From NCBI GenBank assembly GCA_003477185.1, contig DMTJ01000502.1, positions 1-7,641 on the forward strand: a stretch of DNA of 7,641 nt, written 5' to 3'. Source of the stretch: Lentisphaeria bacterium (GTDB lineage Bacteria; Verrucomicrobiota; Lentisphaeria; JABSQK01; UBA12247). Below, in pieces: positions 1 to 7,209 of this stretch; positions within the stretch are counted from its first letter, which is position 1; each line of letters begins with the position of its first letter. The position numbers and the translations under genes are program-made. The notes under the pieces were generated by a model that searched no databases, was not told the DNA's origin, and saw nothing but the letters and a program-made list of their open reading frames with translations.

Positions 1-1
1 C

Positions 2-3000
2 CCGGTGGTGCTGACGCCAGCAGTCGCAGTGGTGCCCCGCTGGCAGGACGAGCGAACGTTGTTGCTGCTGACCGATTCCAGGCCGCCACCCGATACGACC
101 TTTCAGATACAACCGCTCGAAACGGCCCAAGACGCCGGCGGAATCGCCTTGGCACAGGTGCCCCGCGCTGCCTCCACCCCGCCCTTTCGTATCGTAAGCG
201 TGGAGTCCAGCACGACATCTAGTCTCGCGGGCGGCCGGGTCACGTACGCCGACATCGTCTTCAGCAGTCCTGTCGACAGCAAACAACTGCTGGCTCATCT
301 TCAGGCCACACCGAATCTCAAAGACTGCCGCCTTAGCTCGAAGACGAACGCGCCGAGCGATCACCAGCGGATCGGGATTGGCCACAGAGCTGACGTAAGT
401 TCGATCGAACTGTGTTTTAAGAAGGGCTTACAGGCAGTGGGGGCGGCGCGAGGTCTGGATAAGGATAGGAGAGTGACGATCCCCATCAAGCCTCAGCAGC
501 TGGAGCTGCCAGCACCACATGTTGGCTGGATTCATGCAAAGACCTACGGCGATGGGTTTCGGCTCGAGCTGAAAGTTTCGAAGCCGACCGACGCGCAGGC
601 GTTCGTAGACCAGTTGGTCTTTGACCCTCCAGCGGAGGTGAAGAAGGTCTACTCGTGGGGCCGGACGGTGTCAATTGTCGGCAATTTTCGCCCGCGGTGC
701 ACGTACGAGATCACGTTCCCCGAAGGCCTGGTGTTTAGCGACGATGTCACGCCGCTGGCGGCCGAGGCGGTGCGCACGTTCACCACGCCGGACCGGCCAG
801 CACAAGTGCGATTTCTGTCGCGCGGGCCATTTCTGCCGCTTGAGCCGCAGGCATCGCTGCCCTTGTACGTGGGCAATACGGGGGGCGTGGAGCTCTCAGC
901 GATGCGGGTGTATCCCAATAACATTGTCCAGTTTCTGCGTTCGGACCGAGTCCGGGACGTGGGCCGGACCGTGGCGAAGTATTCGCTGGTGCCCGAGTTA
1001 GATGAGAATCAGGAGGCCCGGGTCACCGTGCCACTCAGCGACTTGCTGGGCGGGCAGAAGCCCGGTATCTATATGATCGACGCCTTTCCGACGGCCCAGC
1101 GCTATCGCCTCAAGACCCGGCGGGTGGTACTGACAAAAATTGGGCTGTCTGTGGCGCAACAGGATCAGACACTCCACGCAGTGGCGTTCTCGCTGGATGC
1201 GCATGAGCCGCTCTCAAACTGCACCTTGTCCGTGTATTCAGAGCGCAATCAGCTGCTTGGTTCCGGCAACACCGGTAGCGATGGCGTGGGCATTGTCCGC
1301 CTGCAGCCGCTCGACGACGAGAAGCCGTATGTGCTGATTGGCGAACGTGATGGTGATCTCAGCTACCTGCTCCTGGACGGGAAAGACGATCATCGCCTGA
1401 CAGAGTTTTCGCTGCCGGGACGGACCTTACCCGCGAGTGAGTACGAGGCCCTGGTGTTTCACGAACGCGGTGTCTGTCGGCCGGGCGAGGAGCTGCGCAT
1501 TCAAGCGCTGGTACGGGACAGCGCGCTGCGGGCAGCCAGCGGCTTTCCTTGTCGGCTTCGGATTGAAGATCCGCTGCAGCGCGTCCTGCTAAGCATTGAC
1601 GTCGATGTAGACACCTACGGCTGGGTGAGTCACACGCTGCCAGTCGCGGACGCCGCTGTAACCGGGCGCTATCAGGTTTCGATCGGTGCCCCAGACGGCA
1701 GCGTGTGGGGAAGCAGTTCATTTCGTGTTGCCCACTATGTCCCCGACACGATGCGTACCGACCTTGAGCTCGATGGCCCGATTCGTCTCGACCAGCCAAT
1801 CACGGCAACAGTGCGTGGCCGCTATTATTTTGGTGCCGCTGCCTCTGACTGCGAGGCTACGTTTTCGTGCTATTGGCAGGCAGCTGCCTTTGCGCCGCCT
1901 GGCTACGAGGACTTTCAGTTTGGCGATGCAGACCGCTCGTGGAACTCGAGCGCGAATGAGCGCAAGGTAGAGCAGACCGATCCGACTGGATTGGCGCATG
2001 CCGAACTGGCCATCCCCGACGAGCTAACGCCACCAGCAGCACTGCGGGCAACGATCATCGGCACGGTCGCCGAGCCCGGTGGGCGGACGGTAGCCGCCCG
2101 GCACAGCGAGATCGTGCATCCCGTTCCTTATTACATCGGTCTGGCAACGCCTGCCGGTGATGATCCGCCCCACATCCCTTGGCGTGCGGTGTCCGCAACT
2201 GGCAGCCCGTATGCCGCTGGCACGCTGCACTGGACCCTCAGCCGGCGGACCTGGCGGTACGCTCTCAGCTATGATGATGACGGCGACATTGTGCGCGACT
2301 GGTCGCAGGACGACGAATTGGTGCGTGAAGGTGAGTTACAGCCCGGACTGGAGGCTGGTAAGATCGAGCTGACCGATCTGACCGGCGGGCATTATCAGCT
2401 GCTCATGCGCGATGATGAGAACCTGGTGCAATCGCGCCGCTCGTTCTGGCATTATCGTGGGCAAGACAGCAGCCGGACCACGCACCCGGCCGGTCTCGTC
2501 ATCGAGACAGATCGCCCCACGTACGAGCCGGGAACCACGGCGCGGCTGCAGTTTTTGGCACCGACCGCCGGGAGCGCATTCATCGTGACCTCCGCGCGCC
2601 AGATCGACCACTCGCAGGCGGTGCCGGTACAGGCAGGGCTCAACACCGTGGAAGTGCCCATTCCCCAAACTGCCTTGGGCAGTGTCTATGCAGCCGTAAC
2701 GGTGGTGCACGAGCGCAGCGGCGATGCACTCGTACCGCGGCGACTGTTCGGACTCGCGCACCTGATGGTGAATCAGTCCAAGCATCAGCTAGACATCAAG
2801 CTGTCCCACGAGGCCGAGGCCAAGCCCGGGGAAACGTTGGCCGTGGCTGTGAGTCTCTCTCATGACGCAGCCGTGCAGCTTTACGCTGTCGACCAGGGGA
2901 TTCTTGCCTTGAGCGGCTATCGCACACCGGCCCCTCACAGCTTCTTCTACGGCCCACGCCGGTGCGGTGCACGCTTCGCAGACATGTTTGATTCACTGTT

Positions 3001-4999
3001 CCCGGATACACCTGCGGACTTCGCAACCATTGCCGCACTCGGTGGTGGCGGCAGGATGGGCCGCGGGTCCATTCGTCCTGACCTGATGGATCCCGCAATT
3101 GTGGTGCTGCCCCCCGTGTCGTTGACCGCTGGTACCCACACAATCCAGGTGCCGTTGCCCGACCACTCCGGCGAGCTACGGCTGATCGCGGTCGGGGCAG
3201 GCGACGATGTCGTAGGGGCGACTGACTCGACGCTTGTGACGCGCACGCCGTTGACGATTCGTCTGTCTGCGCCCCGCGCTGTAGCCCCGGGCGATACCTT
3301 CACCGTTACCGCCACGATCTTCAACCACGGGGATACCGCTGGCACCTGCGAACTCCGCAACAAACTCAATGGCCGCCTGCTGGGCGAGTCTGCGCCAGCC
3401 ACCTCGGTGGAGCTCTCGGCGCACGGCGAACATCAGCTCACCTGGCAGGTAGAAGCGCTGGACTGCGGGCCCGCAGCGATTCTGCTGGCGGGAAATCTGC
3501 TGGGCACTGTTACGCGTGCCCGCGTACCGTTGGTCGTACGTCCGGCCAGCGAGGCAATCGTGGTCCTCGAACACCGGACGCTAGAGGCAGGCGACACGCA
3601 CACGATCCAGTCTTTTCCAGACTTTGAGCCAGACACATACCGCTGCGATGTCAGCGCGGGCCCCGCTGGTGCTACGCATCTGAACGTGATCAAGCATATG
3701 CTGGACGACTATCCGTACGGGTGCTTGGAGCAAACCACGAGCCGGGCCCTAGCGGCGCTGGCTCTGCACCAACTTGAGCCCAAGATGGAGATCCAAGATC
3801 GGGTAGACGCAGCCGTTGCGCGCTTGCAGCAGCTGGCGCGGTCAAATGGAGCATTTGGGATGTGGCCAGGAGCAACTCGCGACTGGACGGAAGCGAGCAT
3901 CTACGCCTGTCAGTTCTTAGTGGGCGCACGCCAGGCAGGCTGTTCTGTGGATACCCGCCTGTACGATGACGCGCTGAAATGGCTGCGATTCCGCGTCCTC
4001 TACACGGATCGACGCCTGCCTGAGGGATTCGAAGGCTACGCGCACCTGGTGCTGGCGTTGGCGGATCAGGCTGTGCCGACGCGGGCGCTTGATGTCGCCC
4101 GGCATCCTGGATCGCCCTATGACCAAGCTTTGGCCGCCCTCGCCTTAATCCGCGCCGGTCACCAACAGCCGGGCAAGACGGCTCTGGAGAGTCTGGACTT
4201 GGCCACAATTCCTGCCGGCAAGGGGGAACTGAACTCGCCGGTTCGTCGTCAGGCTCTACTCCTGTGGGCATTACTGACCGTGAAGCCAGATCATCACGCA
4301 ATTCCAGCGCTGTTTGCCAGCCTGGAGGGCCTTCGTGTGGACGGGCATTGGGGCAACACGCACAACAACGCACTCGGGGCTATGGCCCTGTCAGCCTGGA
4401 ATCGTCAGTATCCGCCGCAAAGCGGCACCATCACAACAGTGTCGGGTGAAGACCGGCAGGTCGGGGCGCAGGTTCAGACCACGCTAGGCCCTGATGAAGC
4501 ATGCAGCGTTTCTACGACCAGTCCGGCCCTGATCGCCATTCGGCATCGTGGCATCCCACTGGAGCCTGAAAGTGGACCGCGTTCCCGCGGCATGAGCATC
4601 ACCCGTACCTATTTGGACGCGGACGGCGAGCCGGTACTTGCCCCACGCCAAGGAGATCGCGTGTGTGTCCGAATCACCCTCAGCTCTGATCAGGCGGTCC
4701 GCAACGTGGTCGCCGTCGATCTGTTGCCTGGCGGCTTGGACATCGAGGATCCTAGCTTGGACACGCGCTGGCACCAGCCGCGAGGCGAGGCCCGGCCCTA
4801 CGGAGTGCGCTACCATGAATTGCTCGACGACCGCGTGATCCTCTACCTCGACCTGCAGGCGGAGAGGCCGATGACGTTTGAGTACTGGACGCGCGCAGTC
4901 ACGCCAGGCACGTACTCGATCCCGCGAATTACCAGCGAGGCCATGTATCGGCCAGATATTGTGGCTGCCAATGGGGAAGGCTGCATGGTGATCCAGTGA
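2..4999 (+). CDS. yfhM: Bacterial alpha-2-macroglobulin with thioester domain (5' end cut by window)
   Basis: Likely a periplasmic, usually lipid-anchored protease trap: cleavage of a bait segment triggers a conformational change and covalent capture through an internal thioester. Residues are numbered from the GTG at position 5. Residues 1-60 look like the tail of an Ig-like domain. More Ig/macroglobulin domains follow (about 61-165, 166-265, then 266 onward, where the family-typical lead-in and PNN-type motif appear). A CRPGEE motif at 491-496 matches the usual YRPGE of these domains. A VDQGIL motif lies at 962-967, followed by a bait-like stretch at about 984-1030 and a PLPD motif at 1050-1053. 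The thioester CLEQ is at 1240-1243, the helical thioester domain spans about 1215-1510, and the C-terminal receptor-like MG10 domain about 1525-1664. The visible 1664 residues compare with 1653 for E. coli YfhM from memory. No signal peptide or lipobox is visible and the frame is open to the left edge, so the true start lies upstream. Its stop overlaps pbpC. The family call is very firm; the symbol is by analogy. Confidence 0.95.
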   Translation, partial: PVVLTPAVAVVPRWQDERTLLLLTDSRPPPDTTFQIQPLETAQDAGGIALAQVPRAASTPPFRIVSVESSTTSSLAGGRVTYADIVFSSPVDSKQLLAHLQATPNLKDCRLSSKTNAPSDHQRIGIGHRADVSSIELCFKKGLQAVGAARGLDKDRRVTIPIKPQQLELPAPHVGWIHAKTYGDGFRLELKVSKPTDAQAFVDQLVFDPPAEVKKVYSWGRTVSIVGNFRPRCTYEITFPEGLVFSDDVTPLAAEAVRTFTTPDRPAQVRFLSRGPFLPLEPQASLPLYVGNTGGVELSAMRVYPNNIVQFLRSDRVRDVGRTVAKYSLVPELDENQEARVTVPLSDLLGGQKPGIYMIDAFPTAQRYRLKTRRVVLTKIGLSVAQQDQTLHAVAFSLDAHEPLSNCTLSVYSERNQLLGSGNTGSDGVGIVRLQPLDDEKPYVLIGERDGDLSYLLLDGKDDHRLTEFSLPGRTLPASEYEALVFHERGVCRPGEELRIQALVRDSALRAASGFPCRLRIEDPLQRVLLSIDVDVDTYGWVSHTLPVADAAVTGRYQVSIGAPDGSVWGSSSFRVAHYVPDTMRTDLELDGPIRLDQPITATVRGRYYFGAAASDCEATFSCYWQAAAFAPPGYEDFQFGDADRSWNSSANERKVEQTDPTGLAHAELAIPDELTPPAALRATIIGTVAEPGGRTVAARHSEIVHPVPYYIGLATPAGDDPPHIPWRAVSATGSPYAAGTLHWTLSRRTWRYALSYDDDGDIVRDWSQDDELVREGELQPGLEAGKIELTDLTGGHYQLLMRDDENLVQSRRSFWHYRGQDSSRTTHPAGLVIETDRPTYEPGTTARLQFLAPTAGSAFIVTSARQIDHSQAVPVQAGLNTVEVPIPQTALGSVYAAVTVVHERSGDALVPRRLFGLAHLMVNQSKHQLDIKLSHEAEAKPGETLAVAVSLSHDAAVQLYAVDQGILALSGYRTPAPHSFFYGPRRCGARFADMFDSLFPDTPADFATIAALGGGGRMGRGSIRPDLMDPAIVVLPPVSLTAGTHTIQVPLPDHSGELRLIAVGAGDDVVGATDSTLVTRTPLTIRLSAPRAVAPGDTFTVTATIFNHGDTAGTCELRNKLNGRLLGESAPATSVELSAHGEHQLTWQVEALDCGPAAILLAGNLLGTVTRARVPLVVRPASEAIVVLEHRTLEAGDTHTIQSFPDFEPDTYRCDVSAGPAGATHLNVIKHMLDDYPYGCLEQTTSRALAALALHQLEPKMEIQDRVDAAVARLQQLARSNGAFGMWPGATRDWTEASIYACQFLVGARQAGCSVDTRLYDDALKWLRFRVLYTDRRLPEGFEGYAHLVLALADQAVPTRALDVARHPGSPYDQALAALALIRAGHQQPGKTALESLDLATIPAGKGELNSPVRRQALLLWALLTVKPDHHAIPALFASLEGLRVDGHWGNTHNNALGAMALSAWNRQYPPQSGTITTVSGEDRQVGAQVQTTLGPDEACSVSTTSPALIAIRHRGIPLEPESGPRSRGMSITRTYLDADGEPVLAPRQGDRVCVRITLSSDQAVRNVVAVDLLPGGLDIEDPSLDTRWHQPRGEARPYGVRYHELLDDRVILYLDLQAERPMTFEYWTRAVTPGTYSIPRITSEAMYRPDIVAANGEGCMVIQ
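4973..4999 (+). promoter_or_regulatory. pbpC ribosome-binding site and GTGA stop/start overlap
   Basis: A purine-rich GGGGAAGG at 4973-4980 lies inside the end of the macroglobulin gene, 15 bases before the GTG start of pbpC. That is longer than the usual 5-10 base spacing. The GTG (4996-4998) overlaps the macroglobulin TGA (4997-4999) in the four-base string GTGA. This arrangement suggests termination-reinitiation coupling rather than strong independent initiation. The ATG at 5001 is in another frame, and the next in-frame Met is at residue 119, inside the catalytic domain. The GTG is therefore the only sensible start, and it puts a basic MRWRR segment before the membrane helix. Confidence 0.7.
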
Positions 5000-7017
5000 G
5001 ATGGCGTCGCTATCTGATCACTGGCTGTGTCGCAGCAGTCGTGGTGGCAGGGCTGGGGCTTTGGCTCGGGCCCAAACTGGTCCCATTCCGCCTCGGCTGC
5101 CTGGCGGAGACCGCCACGGTCTATCGTGATAGACACGGCACTGAAATCTATGGCCAGCTTGCCAGCAACGGAGGCTGGCGCCTGCCCGTTCCGCTGGCGG
5201 AGATTCCGGTCTTGCTCCAGCAGGGCATTATTGCCGTGGAAGACAAACGATTCTGGCAGCACAGCGGCGTCGATGTCTGGGCGGTGGGCCGTGCCCTACT
5301 GGGCAATCTCTACAATGGCCGGATTAACTCTGGAGCATCGACCATCTCGATGCAACTCGCTCGCATGGCCGTTCCAGAGCCGCGCAGCTATCTGGGCAAG
5401 CTGCGCCAGACGCTTCGCGCGTTGGACCTCGAACGACGCTATTCCAAGGAGTGGATTCTCGAGCACTACCTCAATTCCATCCCCATGGGCGCAAACCTGC
5501 TTGGGGCGGAGGCGGCTTCGCGCTGCTACTTTGCGAAGTCCGCATCTGAGCTAACGGATGCGGAGGCGACGCTGCTGGCTGGCCTGCCGCAACGTCCGAC
5601 GGCATTCCGCCCGGACCGACACCTGCGCCGCGCCCGGCGACGCCAGGGGCAAACGTTGCGGAGTTTGGTCGAAACCGGGATGTTGACGCAGAAAGCCGCT
5701 GCGGCCATCGCCAAACGCCCGATCCGCGTTGCCTCGCTGCCCGCGGGAATCAGCCGCGTGCGAACTCCGCAAACCGATCTCGTTCGCAAGCAGTACTGTG
5801 CCCGGCAGCAGGGAGCCGGACCGTGGATCGATACGCCATTGGATCCACAGGTCGAGACCGTGGTGCGCACCGCATTGAAGCGAGCCGTGCGTCGGCTTCC
5901 AGGCGTCAAGGATGGGGCTGCTGTGGTGATTGATCTGGCGACCTCTGGACACGCTTGCATGGTTGGGACGTTGTATTCGGGAGCGATCACCAACAGTCGG
6001 GTCAATGCAGCAGTTCGGCCACGCTCGCCGGGGTCCGCCCTGAAGCCGTTTCTCTATCTGCAAGCGCTGGATCTGGGGATGATCACGCCAGCGAGCAAGC
6101 TGCTCGATGCGCCGTTGCGGTACGGCACCTACCAGCCTCACAACTTCGCGGGTGAGACCGCTGGTTGGGTAACGGCCACGGAGGCGTTGTGCTCGTCGCT
6201 AAACCTACCCGCCATCCGGCTGCACGAACGCCTGGGGACCGCATCGGTCCAGCACACCTTTACGGCCTACGGGCTCCCCCATGCGCCAGCCAGCCAAACC
6301 GGGCTTACCCTGGCACTGGGCGGGGCTGAGATCTCGCTAGTGAATCTCACTGAGAGCTACGCGGCCTTGGCCAACGGGCTGCTACCAGCTTCCCTAGATG
6401 CCTGCGCCCAATTGCAGCATATGCTAACGCGGCCTGTGCCGGGCTGTGAGCATCTGGATCTGCCATGGAAGACCGGCACCTCGAACGGTCATCGCGATGC
6501 CTGGTGTGTGGGCTGGACCGATCGCTATGCGATTGGCGTCTGGCTCGGCAATAAGTCAGGGCGCCCAGCCCGTGCCCTAGTCGGAACAACGGCTGCGGCT
6601 CCTGTGTGGGCCGATGTGGTGGCGGCGTTGCATCCACAGGGCGGTGCGCCCGAGTCCCCAGCTGTCGTCACTAGGTCGGTCTGCGAGCATACGGGACTGC
6701 TGCCGCGCCGAGACTGCACCAGTAGTACGGGAACAGTGGGGCGCGGGGCGATCCGCTACTGCCCGGGCACCTGCCAACAGGCCGACGAAAGAACTCCGAT
6801 CATTCTCTCCCCGTCACGGAGTCTCTACCAAGCGCCCGAAGGCGAGGTGGTGCTTGATCTTCGAGTCAGCGGGTTGATGGCCGGAAACTGGTACGTGAAC
6901 GGCCGCCCAATTGGGGAAGGCCAGCAGCAGCACAGCTTCGGGCCGGGGAAACATCACATCGTCTGCCTGTTCGCCAACGGCTCCAAGGCCGCCACCACCA
7001 TCCGCGTCCGCAGCTGA
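4996..7017 (+). CDS. pbpC: Penicillin-binding protein 1C (bifunctional class A PBP)
   Basis: Inner-membrane peptidoglycan synthase that polymerises lipid II (GT51 glycosyltransferase) and carries a penicillin-binding transpeptidase fold, facing the periplasm. A short basic N-terminus is followed by one membrane helix at about residues 7-25. GT51 motifs are EDKRFWQHSG (82-91, E82 the expected catalytic Glu), GASTISMQ (113-120) and a KLRQ...LE...SKEWILEHYLN segment (about 135-160). The transpeptidase motifs are all present: SALK (347-350, nucleophile S347), SLN (401-403) and KTGT (492-495). Four cysteines follow (563, 574, 589, 593). A C-terminal beta-sandwich at about 601-673 matches the BiPBP_C domain that typifies PBP1C. 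At 673 residues it is somewhat shorter than E. coli PbpC (about 770). The GTG start overlaps the upstream macroglobulin stop, so the two are probably co-translated. The BiPBP_C tail, the MQ in motif 2 and the macroglobulin neighbour separate it from PBP1A/1B. Confidence 0.96.
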   Translation: MRWRRYLITGCVAAVVVAGLGLWLGPKLVPFRLGCLAETATVYRDRHGTEIYGQLASNGGWRLPVPLAEIPVLLQQGIIAVEDKRFWQHSGVDVWAVGRALLGNLYNGRINSGASTISMQLARMAVPEPRSYLGKLRQTLRALDLERRYSKEWILEHYLNSIPMGANLLGAEAASRCYFAKSASELTDAEATLLAGLPQRPTAFRPDRHLRRARRRQGQTLRSLVETGMLTQKAAAAIAKRPIRVASLPAGISRVRTPQTDLVRKQYCARQQGAGPWIDTPLDPQVETVVRTALKRAVRRLPGVKDGAAVVIDLATSGHACMVGTLYSGAITNSRVNAAVRPRSPGSALKPFLYLQALDLGMITPASKLLDAPLRYGTYQPHNFAGETAGWVTATEALCSSLNLPAIRLHERLGTASVQHTFTAYGLPHAPASQTGLTLALGGAEISLVNLTESYAALANGLLPASLDACAQLQHMLTRPVPGCEHLDLPWKTGTSNGHRDAWCVGWTDRYAIGVWLGNKSGRPARALVGTTAAAPVWADVVAALHPQGGAPESPAVVTRSVCEHTGLLPRRDCTSSTGTVGRGAIRYCPGTCQQADERTPIILSPSRSLYQAPEGEVVLDLRVSGLMAGNWYVNGRPIGEGQQQHSFGPGKHHIVCLFANGSKAATTIRVRS

Positions 7018-7033
7018 GGCTGCTACATCGGCC

Positions 7034-7067
7034 GGGCAACCCGTTCTGCGACCTCGCGGGTTCGCCC
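7034..7067 (+). terminator. GC-rich hairpin after pbpC, possible terminator
   Basis: Seventeen bases after the pbpC stop, GGGCAACCCG (7034-7043) pairs with CGGGTTCGCCC (7057-7067). This gives a 10-bp stem with one bulged C (7063) and a 13-base loop. The stem is strong, but no T-run follows, so it is not a canonical intrinsic terminator. It may instead protect the 3' end of the mRNA, or act with Rho. The position at the end of the operon supports a 3'-end role; the mechanism is inference. Confidence 0.45.
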
Positions 7068-7184
7068 CTCGACAGTCGTCATGGGCCGTTCAGATTGCTG
7101 GCAGAAAATCGTGCACGTTCAATGACTTAATCACTCCATCCACCTCTTCAAACTCCGGTTTTCCAAACTCTGAATCAAGCGCTT

Positions 7185-7209
7185 AAAAAGCCGATCGTGA
7201 TCAGTCGGC
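7185..7209 (-). terminator. Rho-independent terminator of the convergent gene
   Basis: Read on the - strand, GCCGA (7209-7205) pairs with TCGGC (7194-7190), with a C-A mismatch, a T-G wobble and a G-C pair extending the stem to an ATCA tetraloop. Five T residues follow directly (7189-7185). The stem includes the TGA stop of the - strand gene (7203-7201), so the terminator overlaps the end of the coding region. The T-run lies on one side only, so termination should be specific to the - strand gene. Confidence 0.65.

Noticed and set aside
3690..4373. Long open frame (227 codons) on the - strand inside the thioester domain
   Set aside because: It lies wholly within the macroglobulin gene. Its translation is rich in Arg, Pro and Ser with no recognisable motif, as expected from a shadow of GC-rich coding sequence.
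5551..6141. Open frame of 196 codons on the - strand inside pbpC
   Set aside because: It is antisense to clearly conserved PBP1C motifs, has low-complexity composition and shows no start context of its own.
7149..7170. Repeat of CAAACTC spaced 15 bases apart in the intergenic region
   Set aside because: Two seven-base copies in a pyrimidine-rich stretch are too short and too few to support an operator or repeat array.
7177..7184. AAGCGCTT palindrome
   Set aside because: An eight-base palindrome occurs often by chance. It lies just past the - strand terminator T-run with no partner site.
6911..7186. + strand open frame running from the pbpC end across the intergenic region
   Set aside because: It starts inside the conserved C-terminal domain of pbpC in another frame, has Ser/Ala/Pro-rich shadow composition, and runs through the 3' hairpin after pbpC.
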